DNA of 64,000 nt from Antedon mediterranea (lineage: Eukaryota > Echinodermata > Crinoidea > Comatulida > Antedonidae). The stretch spans positions 22,378,501-22,442,500 of the forward strand of contig NC_092672.1 in NCBI RefSeq assembly GCF_964355755.1, read 5' to 3'. The notes under the pieces were generated by a model. That model was given only the letters and a program-made list of their open reading frames with translations. It ran no database searches and was not told the DNA's origin. The position numbers and the translations under genes were made by a program. Shown in pieces: positions 23,021 through 38,000 of the stretch (the stretch's first letter is position 1; each line of letters begins with the position of its first letter).

Positions 23021-26000
23021 ACCTGGTTACGGGCCTGGATATATAAGTAGGCTACGAAAGTTATTTGATCATTTTGTTCCAAAATTAACAAGATGCTCTT
23101 GTCATGATTTATTGTGATACAAATGTTAAAGCACTGCTCACCCTGTCACCCACTTGATAAACTATGCTTTTGGTCTCTTGGTACGGTTTCAGTGATTGAT
23201 GACCCCTATTAACGGTTTCCTCCTGTGTGTAACATTTAGATAATAATATAATATATATTTATGTATACTGTTCTTTACTATTATATTAATTGCATCTTAC
23301 GTTTTTATGATTAGTACCAATTGTTGTAAGTTTTTACATGACTACAGGAGAATTAATGTACATTTCGTTTACAAATAATTAAATATATTGAGGAACTTTT
23401 CATTGCCCTGGAAGCGATATTTTTGGCGTACATAATTTACAGACCACCATGAAACATCACAAAATCAACATGCATTACTCATCAGTCATATGCATATGTG
23501 TCACCCGGGCCTCTAATTCCAGAGGCGTTGGCCATGTTTTCGAGAACCATTTGGGTACACTCACTGGAGGGTGCGTGAGCGAAGCCTCTAGTTATTATAA
23601 TTTGTCTCCTATATTCAGAATCATTTCAAAGATATTTAATTGTGTTTATATTATCCTCATCCTGCAGATACTGAAATTGTTACATATAATCAAAGTGCAG
23701 TCGTTTCAGTACATATTAGACAATGGTCATGTTCTGAATTATTTTAATCTTCATGTTTCATGTTTTTGAGGGACAATACATCTTTAAAGTATCTCAATTA
23801 TAAATACAGAACATGGGATAATTTAACTTTACTTCATTCTAATACTATTAAAAAAAATGAATATTATGGATAATCATTAAACTGGACTGACATTACTGAA
23901 AAATATAAATATATTTTTTTAGCACTATTTTCTAACAAGTTATATTAATCCTCAAAAGACAGTAAAATTGTATTTTCACTTTAAATCAACTTTTAGACAA
24001 TTACAAAGCTGTATTTTTTATGAGGACACTTAAATGGTAATTTTAATTTTTAACATGTTAGGAATTTACTAAAATGTATGTTGGGCTACCAAATGTTTAT
24101 TATGTTTTAATGAATTTTCCAGTCATTTTTATTACCCTGTACATAAATCCTATTAATGTTTCCTGTAGGTAGTCTACTGTACAAGATGATTATTTTTTAG
24201 AGAAGGAAATGTATTTTGACTAATGTGATGTATCTTGAAAAAAAAACATAATTTACTTTTATTTATTTATATCATGCGTCTGTCTTCTTCTGAGTTGTTT
24301 GTACACGCCGATTTCTGTATCAAATATGTCTAGGCCTAGGCCTGTATCAATTGCAATATCCTACGCCAGGAATGAACTGTTGCGGCTCAGGCGTCACGAT
24401 AGCCCGAAACCTGAAGGCTATTGTTAGTTTCTACGGGAAGTCAAGTTAAGGAAAAAGGGTAAAGGTGGAGGTATTCGAAAGCGCCTTAGAAAACGTAAGT
24501 CTAAACCTCCACTTCCATCGATGATTTTAGGAAATGTGAGATCTCCGTCAAATAAAATCGATGAACTCCGAGCATGTTCTAAACACATGTTTGAATACAG
24601 AGAAGTTTCAGTGATGTGTTTCACAGAGACATGGCTTAATAATAATATTATTGACAGCGAATTAGTACTAAGTAATTTTGAATTAGCTAGAGTGGATAAA
24701 ACGGTAGAGTCGGTAGAGTATGTTTTTATATAAATAAAGCATGGTGTAGTAACTGGAGGATACGTAAACAACTCTGTACGCTGGATATAGAATTACTGAC
24801 CATAAGTGCAAGACCCTTCTATCTACCACAAGAATTTTCTCAAATTTCCCTTACAGTGTGCTACATACAGCCAAATGCAAATATTGATAATGCGAGTGAG
24901 ACTATTTCCAGTACTGTTCACCGGTATGAAACAATGGCACCGGACGCTCCACAAATAATTCTAGGAGACTTCAACAAATGCACTTTGAAGGATGTGCTAC
25001 CTACTTATGAACAAGCAATCTCTGTAGAAACAAGAGGCAGTGCTACACTGGACTTAAGCTACTGCAATGTGAAAAAAGCATACACAAGCAAAATCTGTTC
25101 AAAACTTGGAAATTCTGATCATAACAATATACAATTATGCCAAAATACAAGTCAAAATTAAAACAGTCAAAACCCAGTAGTTATACAACAGCAGTTGTGG
25201 AGTACAGAGGTGGTTGAAAAGTTGCGTGGCTGTCTAGCATGTACTGATTGGGATATTATGCTCGATGATGATGATACTCTTGATGTAAGTGTATCTACAA
25301 TCTCAGCATACATATCCTTTTGTGTTGATATGGTTATACCTAAAGTAACAAAAAAAAAAGATGTATGCAAATGAAAAACCATGGAGCTCTAACCAACTAA
25401 GGAAACTGTTACAAGATAAGCGTATAGCGCATAGAGGAAAAGATACTCCTAAAGTCAAAGAAATTCAAAAGGAAATAAACAAGTATATAAAAAATAGCAA
25501 ACTGAAATACAAAAAAACACTAGAAAATAAATTTAAAGACAAAAACCCTAAAGCAGCATGGAAAGCAATTAAAACACTAACTGGCTACAAAGAAACCATA
25601 TTGCGTGTACATGGAAGTGAGAACTTCGCTAATGACTTAAACAACTTTTTCTGTCGTTTTGAATCCGAGATATTAGTTACCAAAAATAAAAATGAAGTAA
25701 ACAATGCAGTCATAAATGTAGTTGATGTGGGTAATGTATTCGCCAAAGTAAAGCCTGGTAAAAGTACTGGCCCTGATGGAATTGGAAATCGTGTTATTAA
25801 ATACTGCAACCAAGGTAGGAGTTGGCACCGATATATGCCAAACTTTTTAATGAGAGTTTAGCAAGTGGTACAGTGCCCAACCAATGGAAAACGGCCTGTA
25901 TCTTACCAATTCCTAAGAAAAAAAATCCCAAGGAACTTAATGACTATAGGCCAATAGCTATCACATCCAATGTTGGTAAGTGCCTAGAAAAGATTGTACT

Positions 26001-29000
26001 CAGGCAGTTGCTTGATAAGACCAATTTCTTTTCTCGATCCTCTCCAATTTGCCAATCAGAGTAATAGAAGTGTTGAAGATGCTGTGCTCTTCCACTTACA
26101 TAATATTTACCAACATTTAGATGTGCCTAAATCATATGTAAGATGTTTGTATATAGATTTTTCTAGTGCTTTTAATACCGTTGAACCTGGTTCATTAGTA
26201 AGCAAACTTAAAGAAATGAACGTAAACGACACATTGACTTCATGGATATATAATTTCTTAACAAAAAGGTTCCAGTATGTTAAACTAAACGGTATTTTAT
26301 CTGATAAAAGAACTGTTAGCATTGGCACGCCACAAGGGTCTGTTATCTCCCCAATGTTGTTTTCACTGTTCACCAGCAGTTTCAGAGCCAATTCAAATGA
26401 ATGTTGTATAGTAAAATATGCAGATGACACGGTCATCACTGGATACATTACTGGCAATGATGAAACAAGCTATAGACAACTAGGATGTGATTTTTATCAC
26501 TGGTGCTGCAATAACAACCTGAAACTAAACATAAAGAAAACAAAAGAAATGCAAATTGATTTTAGGAAAATTAAAGAACCCTTAGAACCTCTGATTATAA
26601 ATGAAAATGAGATTGAAGTAGTAAATGAGTACAAATATCTGGGTTGTATAATTGACAATAAGCTAAATTGGATAAACAATGTAAATAAAGCCACATGCAA
26701 AGCCAACCAAAGGAGGTTTATTTTAAGAAAAATGAAGTACCTACAAATTGACAAAACTATACTTAAATTGTTTTATAACTCTGTAATTCTCAGTGTAATA
26801 CTTTTTTGTAATGTTTGTTTTTATGGTAATACAATGCAAAAAGATAAAATTTAACGTAATCGAATAGGAAATAGAGCAATTAGACTAGTAGGAGAGCACT
26901 TACCTGATGTTGAATCCTTGTATAACGAAAATGTGTTAAAACAAATAAAAAGTATCATTGATGTTGAAACACATCCTTTTTACAAACAATTTGCCCTCAT
27001 GAATTCTGACATAAGACTACGTGCACTTAATACCAAAACAAAACAGTTTAGGTGCTCTTTTGTACCTAATGCTATACACTTATATAACTCCAGAGTCCAA
27101 AGATAAAATGTAACCGCTTTTGTTTATTTTTATAGCTCACGCACTCCGTAACTAATAGAATATATAAAAATATTTCGGGTCATTTTCTTGTAAAAGTTCT
27201 TATAGGACTGAATAGAAACATATACCTTCAGATTAATTTGAGCCCTATTTAAAGTTTGTCCAACTATTAGTTACGGAGTTATATGATATGTAGGTCAAAG
27301 GTCAAATATGCCAAAAATCATACTTCCAGCCATTTTTGGACAAACTTTTCCATTAGAACGAATATTAATATGCATCTCCCAAATAATTTGACACTAAAAT
27401 TATTTCATTTAATCTAAGCGTTGCAAAGATATGATCATTTTGTTTTCAATGGGTCAAAACATTCAAATTGAGGTCAGAGGTCAAAGATGAATTTTAGAAA
27501 TTTGACAACATGGGTTTTTATAACCAGCATGATTCAAATATTCATAAAACACAATGTTTACACTTTCCCCATGATCTGCACACGAAAATACATAGGGATC
27601 TGGACTAGAATGTAGATTTACAACATTTACACCATAGGCTTTGCACATTTCAATGCTATATTAAAAATAATAATTCAGTTGTTTGATGGAAAATAAGTTT
27701 GTTAAGATCAATTGACCAGAACATATGATAGCTTAGTCATTTTGCAGGATTAACACAATTCTGACATTTTAATGTTTTAATATTTCAATAGGATGGTACA
27801 TCAGCATTGGGGTTGGCTGCATTATTTGGTAATATAAACATATGCAAAATATTGGTGGATGCTGGAGCTAATGTGAACCTTAAAAATAAAGTAAGTCATT
27901 TTATATTATTTAACATTTCAAACAAGTAAAAGTTAATGTAATACTAATTCACTGCATATTTTGACAGCTACATTATTGTAAGAATAGGCAGAGTAGTATC
28001 AATAGTAACATGTTTATTCCCTGATATGTATAACTACAGATATGAAAATGATTACAAGCATGTACATTAAAACTACAGTTTAAAAAAATTACACTTTTTT
28101 TTTGTATTTAAACATTTGTTCTACCAAACATAGTGTAGTTGTGCAAGGAATGTTTATAAATAGCAATATATGAATTTAATTATTAAACATTTAAATGTCT
28201 CCAAATAATAAGAAGAAAGATATGATTCAAGGTTTCCGTCTTTATTGGATCATCATCATCATGATCATCAGGAATGACAATAATTTCACAGGGAAACAAT
28301 AATAATACAATAAAAGTATGCAAATGAGGAAAGATAAACAAAGTAATTAAATATATGTAATAGTAATACCTTGATTTTAGTTTTAGATCTCAAATATTTT
28401 ATTCTTAAAATCTATTTTTTAATTGAGCACTTTATACCTTTAAGCTTAAACTTGGCAAATGTTATAGTTTTTTGTTATAGGGCCTGTTTCTGCTCAGCAG
28501 AAATAATCGATTATTAACCGATTATTTTTTTAATCGATTATTTTTGTGCAGCAAAACGGTGCAAAATAAAATAACCGATTAAAAATAACCGATTAAAAAC
28601 ACTCAATCCATTGCATGTTTTAACCGATAATTTCTTGTTTTCACCGACACCGGAACAGTTTTGAGCTGCAACACAAATATCGATTATTGACAACACTTTG
28701 ACCTCTAGAGTATGGTAACCCTCACTCACAGAGCATGCTGTTTATTTGGGCGATTGACGATCGACGATCAACAAAACAATGATGTGGACCGAACATTTGA
28801 TTGTTATTATTTTTGAGGGAGAATTATACCGAGAGGATTCTGCATTACAAGTACACCGTTACATCTCTCCCAGTACAGGCTAACAATGTTTTGCATGTCC
28901 TTTTTTAGGCCTGTTGTTTTCGGTAGAAGTTATCCCAGCTACTAGGCTAGGCAGAGTAGAACCAACAACGAAACGAACTTTCTCGCCGACGTGCCCTTAT

Positions 29001-32000
29001 TAATACATCATTATTCTGTTGTATGTAGGTAGTAGGCCTAGATGTTTATATTACAAATAATATAGCTTTACGTAAGAGTTCAATTTTTTATTTTAAAATT
29101 TTAATTAAATTCAGACCTCTCCTGATAATCATGGGAGTTTCTTGATATTTCATTTCATCATCTGCTTTTCCGTAAAAAAAAAAAGATTTCTGATTTTTTG
29201 GATAATTCAAAAAATGTCCTGACAATGTATATTTCTACTACTAGTATGAGAATAGATATAGATAAAGATAATAAAAAAACAAGAATATTGACTTGTAAGA
29301 TATTTATAGTAAACTACTCAAGCCCGTAGCCAGGATTTTTAAAGGGGGGTTCTTTTTCAAAAGTATGAGAATAGATATAGATAAGATAATAGAAAACAAG
29401 AATATTTATAGTATTGCTTAATAGGGGACAATTCAGTCATTCAGCACTCGGGTAACAAACTCGCATGATGAATATACATGCTATCCCTCCCTATATATCA
29501 ACTTCTGTAGTTTGGCCATGCTATCCCTCCCTATATATATCAACTTCTGTAGTTTGGCCATGTTATCCCTCCATATATATATATCAACTTCTGTAGTTTG
29601 GCCATGTTATCCCTCCCTATATATATCAACTTCTGTAGTTTGGCCATGCTATCCCTCCCTATATATATCAACTTCTGTAGTTTGGCCATGTTATCCTTCC
29701 CTATATATATCAACTTATGTAGTTTGGCCATGCTATCCCTCCCTATATATATCAACTTCTGTAGTTTGGCCATGCTATCCCTCCCTATATATATATCAAC
29801 TTCTGTAGTTTGGCCATGTTATCCCTCCCTATATATATCAACTTCTGTAGTTTGGCCATGCTATCCCTCCCTATATATATCAACTTCTGTAGTTTGGCCA
29901 TGCTATCCCTCCCTATATATACCAACATCTGTAGTTTGGCCATGCTATCCCTCTCTATATATATATATTTCCAAGTTGTGAAGTCTGTACATTTTGCACA
30001 TTGTACACTGAATCATTAATACATTAAAAAATAATTACCGTATTTATTTGAATAAATCTCCCTCTCCCTCATCCTAAAATAAAAATAAAAATAAACATTC
30101 CAAATAGAACATTGTTTGAAAACTACCCCCATCCTATGCATACACACAATATTGTATTGTAACTCATTTTTATTTTTAGTAGAATTCATTATCTTCCATG
30201 ATCTACATAATTACCAAATACTTGATCTATTTTTTAATGTATTTTTTCACTATTTTATATTAATTGTGTTTTTTTTCTTCATATCTAGGGGTATTTATTT
30301 CATTATACAGCCTACCATAAAAAAAATGAATGCCTCTTTCAAATAAACGCCTCTCTCGCAAACACGCCCTTTTACAAACCATCTAAAACAGTAAATACCC
30401 TGGTGCTTTTAACAATTGTTTGATTTGCTAAAGCATTGAATCATCTATTTCTTATGAAACCTGTTGCATGTTCCTTTTTGCCTTTTTAAAACTGTACAAT
30501 AAAGCTAGGTGCATATTTTATAGGATACCCCATAAATTGAATAGTGAGAAAAAATAAATAAAGACCATTTATTTCTTTTTAGAATAAATCAGCATCCTCA
30601 ATATTTCTCACATTCAAAATCTACTTTGAATTATTAATTATTTATTATTATTATTATTCCAAATTCTTCAATAGGCCTACTGTTTTGATATTTACAATCT
30701 TAAATTGAACGTTGCCAACTCTAAAGTTCTTGCAATTAACAGAACTTTCCAATTTAACTTTTTATTCATAATACTGTACAACATTTTTTAAATCAAATGT
30801 TCTACAGTAAATGTGACGAAAAAATAGTTTCTATTTGTTAGCTAAAATTTAAAACCCAATGTGAGTTTGAAAGCAGAGGCTTGTTTTGTGTACTTAATAT
30901 AAACTAATGTAGAAATATACATATATGGAGTATATACTATGGAGTTAAATTTGTTCTAGAATAGTATTTCTTGAGTTTATTAAATCATCAAGTAATTTGA
31001 TAAACATTGAACAATAACAATTTATTTAAAAGTTGTTAAAAAATAAATTATATGGTGATAGAGTGGAATAATTCTAGATTATTGGAGATAAAAGATATTT
31101 GATACTATTAAGCCATTTCCATACAGTAATAGCCTTATTCAGTTTAATTAAAACTGTATATTTTAATTTTAATATGCAGTTTTTTTTAATTGTTTGTGTT
31201 CACGTTTATAATTTTTGAATGAATTTGTAGGTTTACAATCTAATTTTGAAGTGTGTATCCATATCTGTTATGTATTTTTGTGTAATATTTTCAAACTTTT
31301 AGCTATCCGTCTACTTATGTATTGGTATACCCAAAAATAAGTAGTTTAATCAAGTGTATGATACACTACACGAAACAGTAGCTGTTATATTGGTTCGATG
31401 GGGTTTGCTATGTTTTTTGGAAGTTTGTGGGGTTTAGAAATTATTTTAAACCAAAAAATGATTTTTACCCCAAAAGTAAGTAAATTAGCAATGATCATAC
31501 AGTTATCATTTTCAACTACATTTTGATAAATTTGTCTTTTAATACAGTAACAATACATCTACCTTTGTATAACATCTGTACTTAACATTTTCAGTATGGA
31601 ATGTCACCTTTGCATATTGCTAGTAGAAAGGGACACAAGGATATCTGCCATTTTCTAATTGAAGCAGGATCCAATATCCATCTTGTTAGTCAAGTAAGTC
31701 ATACAAACCTATTTATTTAGGTGCATATTGTGATTTTAAAGATATACCACTTTTGTTAAAGATGTTTAATTTTTTTAATAACAAACAATAATATATTTTA
31801 ATATTATAGTTTCATTGAATTAATGTTTACATTTTTCATAGAATCTACAAACTCAAATTGAAGATCTTTAAAATAAATGATTCTGTCTGATGTCTTATTG
31901 TTGTACAGTATTATAGAAAGAATCAGTTCCTCTTAGACCTTATCTGTTTTCATTATACTTATATTTTAACGATTTACATTACTGTATATGTCGCTATTTT

Positions 32001-35000
32001 TTTATTCTTAGACATTTTTTTTGGCGCATGATCATAATTGTGGCACTTTTTCTATAAACAATTTCATAGAGTTACGATAAATAATATTAGTAAGGAGATT
32101 AATTGAATCAATTTTAAATAAAAACCTGTTTAATTTAAATTGATTCCCCTTTTATTTGTTATAATAATAATGACAAGAACATTTTTCACCAAATGAAAGA
32201 TGGGTTTGTGTCGATAGAGTTCAGGAATAATCCCAAGGGTTCTGTAAAAAAAAAAAAAAAAAAAAAAAAAAAGAGAGAGAATAGTCCCACCATGTCAGAT
32301 TTACATTTTGCTTTCACTAATACCGACGCACTAATGTATTTGTTTGAGCTGTGGCTCGCAAAGCATGTCTTTTCATTACAACATTCGTAGTTCAGGCAGA
32401 CCTATTGAGCACAGCTCTGGGTCTATTAACTAAACAGATACAAACCTATGCATTTATTTCGATATACTTTTCTGGGCGGAACCCTCTCTGCGAGTCGGGT
32501 TTTTGGCGTGTGTGCCCATAATAATTATATCTCAATTTGATTATGTATATTAATTCTACGATATGTTAGTTACGATTCTGTATAGACCTATAACTTTTAT
32601 ATTATATTATCGGTTATTTTACAAGTATATTAATGGTGCGTTTATCTATATAACAATGGGGAATGCTAATTGTTAATACTATATTTTCAACAGGGGCAGC
32701 CTTCACGTAATGTAAGGTATTAGATGTAATATCAATACCATAATCTACATAATGTAATGGTGGCTGCCCCCTTTGTTATTATTACAGTAGTTTTACATTA
32801 TATATTTAGTTATTTCGTCATTTAATAATAAATGACATTTTCCATCCATTTCGGTGTTTTGTTTCCTTTGTTTTGTTCTGGACTCTGTTGACACAAAAGA
32901 ACATTTTTCACCAAATGAAAGATGGGTTTGTGTCGATAGAGTTCAGGAATGTTCCCAAGGGTTCTGTTATTGCTTTTAATTGAGAAGGTCGTGTACTTTT
33001 GACCCAAGGGCGTTCAGGGGGAATATTTTGTATAGTGTTTAATGGCTTTTACCTTCGAGAAGGTCATGTCTTTGACCCATTGGCGTTCAGGGGATATTTT
33101 GTATAAGTGTTTTAGTAATGTACATTCTTTTCCTTTTGCCTTCCTTCGGACCAACACGTCAATAAATTGTTGTTCCCTCCATCCACCGCTTCTTTCCACC
33201 GTTTTATGATAGAATTAATTAATTATTAATTTTTGTTATGTGTTCGTGGGCACGGCGTGTGTGCCCATAATAATTATATCTCAATTTGATTATGTATATT
33301 AATTCTACGATATGTTAGTTACGATTCTGTATAGACCTATAACTTTTATATTATATTATCGGTTATTTTACAAGTATATTAATGGTGCGTTTATCTATAT
33401 AACAATGGGGAATGCTAATTGTTAATACTATATTTTCAACAGGGGCAGCCTTCACGTAATGTAAGGTATTAGATGTAATATCAATACCATAATCTACATA
33501 ATGTAATGGTGGCTGCCCCCTTTGTTATTATTACAGTAGTTTTACATTATATATTTAGTTATTTCGTCATTTAATAATAAATGACATTTTCCATCCATTT
33601 CGGTGTTTTGTTTCCTTTGTTTTGTCCTGGACTCTGTTGACACAAATGTCTATTTGTATTGATAATGATTGCAAACTATTATTATGCCGATGACAGTGCC
33701 TTATGGTGGCTCATCATGATCCATTATACATTTCAAATACAAAGTAATTTTAATGATTAGGCTATCCTTAGTCATGATTTCATTGAGTACTTGGTTTACA
33801 AATTGATAACTATATTTCAAGTGAAGACTATGTTATTGTTACATGCAAAAAAGCTAATGTATGCCACATCAGTCTGGTATTCTGGTTTAACTTCACTCCT
33901 CAAAATAAACTGTAACCCTAAATAAAAAGTTTTAATGTGTGTTTGTCAATTCTCTATGTTTTTCTTCTCTGAGACAAATATGGTACTATATTTTTCACAT
34001 TAACGCTGAACTTTTGTCTGTCCCACTTAATAAAGTTGAATTGTCAAGTTTGTTGAATTTAGCCTGGTTAGTGTCTGTCCGTTCATTCGTTAATTTAATA
34101 TTTTAACAACTGTAGGACATAGTGTACAGAGGTTTTTACTTTTTATAGGGTCTATGAACCTAGTTTGACTGTCTGTCCGTCCTTCTGTTCTCCCTTTTGA
34201 CTTTGGCCTATTAGAACAAAGCAAAAACCAAATTCTCTTATCTAATTATAATTTGAATAGAATATAAAAAAAGAAATATAATGAAACACCTAACTTTTTC
34301 TTCAAATATGTTTGATACAGAGATGCTGTACTGACAGCTGTAAGTTGCTAACTTTTTTTTGTGCAATTGTTTTGTATTAAAATTGATTAGGGAAAAAAGA
34401 AATCACAAACCATTTTAATCTTTTGTAGTTTATTGTAAAGAACATATTGTTTTTATTTCATTTTCATAAATAGTAGTATACACTTACATATAAATAAAAT
34501 TCAGTACCGTAATACTTAAAAACATATGCCTACAATGTTCAAGCAGTTAATGTAAGGGGAATAATTGGACAGTATTAAACAGTTAACATTTAAAAAAAAA
34601 TTAAATTTATTGTATTTTGGATCTCAAACAACAAGTGTTGTTCAGTGACTTTATAGAGATCATTACTGCTAGCTGCCAAGAAATGTTTTTCTTGGTTCTG
34701 TGAGATTTTGTTTAGTACATGCTGTTGTATCTCTACACATTTCCGAACTCCTTGCCTTGCTTTAGTAATCCTTCTAGCTTCATTTTCATTTTGTTTGTCA
34801 TTTCTGTCATGGTCTGTATATTGATAGGAAAAAATATATCATTTAGTCACATGATTTATACATTTATACCTTTATTGTACATGAATGTTATTAAAGTGAA
34901 ATGAGGTTGGTTATATTTTTTTAACATGTACAAAATTGAACTATGGTGAAATGCATGCAGTACTTGAATGTTATTATAAAAAATGTTACACCTTTGTACC

Positions 35001-38000
35001 AGTAACTTCCGTAATGAATGAAGGAATGTTGAATACTTTCATTTGGGTGGGGGTGGGGCTACTGATATTTTTTACCTACCTGTAATAGGTTACTTAATAT
35101 TATTTTATTTTTATTTCTTAATTTTAATTTATATATCAACTGACAGATATGAAAACCTCTACTAAAAAGTTGATAAACATGAAACAGTAACATCTTTATC
35201 TCATTGTAACATTAAACAACGGAAGCAGGTTAATAATACTGCAGTGTAATTCTTTAATATAATAAATAGTATGAATATTATTATTATAAAGTGTTGTACA
35301 TTAAACAAGCATTACGGATTGTTTGTATCAGAAATATGCACAAAATTAAAATTTCACAAAGTGCCAGTGTAACTTGTTAACAACAGTTTCTACTAGGCCT
35401 ACATTACAATTCCTTAATCTAATAAACAGTGAACATGAATCTTATAATGAATTGATGCACATTACACAGGAGGTGGAGGATGGGTAGGTTAATTGAAATA
35501 AGCACAATGGTGGTACTTACCTGACTGAATGTTGAATACTGATTGTTGAATGTGTCTCTCCTGGCGGAGGGAAACAACAATTTACAAAAGAATGCCATAA
35601 CATGTGGAGTAGCGTGATTGTTGTTCACCTAGTTGTGTGTGTGTGTTATTATAAAATTTATTTTATCAAAATATTAAAACCACTTTAAAAATGAAATAAA
35701 AAATGTTTACATGGAACTACAGTGATATTTATTAGGGTGTCATCCTTTCACCCACTAACAAGTTTTACAATAACAAACCTTTTTTCTCATACTCTCTCTC
35801 TCTCTCTGTAAATGTGACTTATCTCCAACTTTCCATACGGAAAATCTTACGATTACAAAATTGATGGCCGGATGGGCACCGACTGATATTTTTAAAAATG
35901 AAAATTTCCATTACATTTCCATCTGATACAGTAATTAAGACACAGTCTTATCTATACTTCAATGTTTAACCTTTAGACTCTAAAGGTTAAAACATTGAAG
36001 TATAGATAAGTAAACAAAGATTTTGGTTAAGTTTAATTTAGTAGTCAAACCATTATTTATCCAACGAGAGTTGGCGGACAAACAAACATAATTCGAATCC
36101 TAGATTTCCAAATTCAAAACATAACAACTATTCTAGTGGTTAAACTGTTGTTAGTGGTTAATGTATTACATTATTGTTAATGCTATATTATTAGTGGTTA
36201 ATTTTTGTTATAAATGTTTCATTTTAACAGAACAAATACCCAGAGATACATTATAGCATTTATGTTATAAGAATTCAGTTAATAGTCCTATTTTGATATT
36301 TGTGTCTTTTTTGTTTTCATTAATTCTAAAAGAAAGTAATATGATTTAAAATACAAATTGCAGAGTTGTAAAATAAATGTTTCAAACATGCAGTTGCAAA
36401 TAAAAAAAAGGCAAATTACTAAAAATAATGACAATGCTGTGGGTAGCTGGATCTCAATGGAAATAAAATAAGCAAAAAGCTAAATCAAAGCGATAAAGTA
36501 AAAGTTAAAACAGCCAGACATTTTAATATAGATATCTTCTGTATTGTTTGTGTGTAAATGGACATTATTTATGTTTTGTTAATATTTTTTAATTATATGT
36601 CAGTCACATATATTCCATCCTCATGTTTGGTGTAGGACATTAAAACTGCATTCATTGTCAGGTTTTCTGAGCTTTCAAAGCCTGTTCTTTAATATCAGTT
36701 CAAACTGGAGAACAACAACCTGGTTGAATATTCTAGCACTCTAATATTGTTCAATGTTTTTAATGTCTTGATTTGTGGTGAAAGGAATGTTTGATAGTTG
36801 GTCTTAACAGTGGCAGATCCAGAAAGAGAAAGTAAAGTACTTTCAATTCATTAATTAAAACACATTGTTTCAGCGCCGTGCTAATTTAGTCTTTATTAGA
36901 GGTTGCCATTGCTGTTGCTGTCGTCACACAAAATTATTGTTATGGGTGTTTTGCTAAGTGGTATGACACATGTTCTTTTGCTGCCTAGCTAGATAATTCT
37001 GAAGAATATTATCAGCATAGACAAAGAGCGCACAGGAGAAATATTTGAATACTCATTTACCCAAGCGATTCCTATACTGTAATTTGAAAACAGTCCTGAT
37101 GGTCTCTCCAAAACATTGGAGAGTTTGTGTGTTTGAAAACTACTAAAAAGATGTTCAATTGCATTTTTTGATTACTAAACCCTGCCACCAGTGCATCAGT
37201 AAAGCGAGAAAATTTAGCTCTGGAGACTGTAAAAAATTATCTTTGAGGTAACATAATGGAAGATCGACTAAATGCATTGTTATTGATGTTTGTTCATCAG
37301 GACATTAAACTTAATTACGATGTCATTATTCTTAAGTATGTGAATATGTATCCCCGCTTGATGAAGTATGTAGGCCTATTTTTATTTATTAAATTAACAG
37401 CATTGTTATTACATGTTATTGTTAAGATAATAAAATTAAAATTAATAAGCAGTATAGAGATTCAGCCACTGATTACCACAGCATTGTCATTTTTTTGTAA
37501 TTTTCCTTTTGACCTTTTTTATAATAAGATATAGGCCTATAAGCCTAAAGCCCTACAACACGCTCTTTCACTATGTATTATTTAACATAACTATGGCAAC
37601 ATGATAAATTTGAAGTCACATCATTTTTTAAGGTAGTTAATTACCATACCGGAAGTACCTTTATCAGGGAATTCCCCCAGATGGTCACATTGAACGTGTG
37701 TTTACCAGCGGAAAAAGTAGAGTACGATCTTTTTACCAATTGTTAACACGCTATGGGAGTGTCATTTCCGGCCAACTATAGGTGCCATTTATCATAAATT
37801 TTACGTGCGGGAATATAATTTCCAACCGTCTAGGGGTGACATTTAACAAAATTTGCTTCACCACAGGTCCCACCTGTGCCTCATGTACTTGGTGATTGGT
37901 TGCGTCCCCTCCCCCCTTTACTACAAGGCTCATGGATCCGCCCTTGTTTATGATGAGCAACAATGCCTGTTTTCTGTGTGGTGTAATTAAAAAGAAGTAA

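Noticed and set aside
24424-24771. Minus-strand 115-codon frame over the LINE
   Set aside because: The plus strand carries the endonuclease motifs, so this is a shadow frame.
29478-29965. CRISPR-like regular spacing of repeats
   Set aside because: The units are contiguous, there are no unique spacers, and the genome is eukaryotic.
29512-30019. Several overlapping open frames of 69-127 codons on both strands
   Set aside because: They arise from a 43-bp minisatellite whose units keep frames open. The peptides are simple repeats with no domain.
32505-33646. A complete LTR retrotransposon
   Set aside because: The internal part is only 356 bases, non-coding, and lacks a visible primer-binding site, polypurine tract and target duplication. 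I report it only as a direct repeat.
37256-37534. 92-codon plus-strand frame as a small gene
   Set aside because: Its second half overlaps a dispersed repeat fragment and the rest is low-complexity Leu/Ile/Lys sequence.
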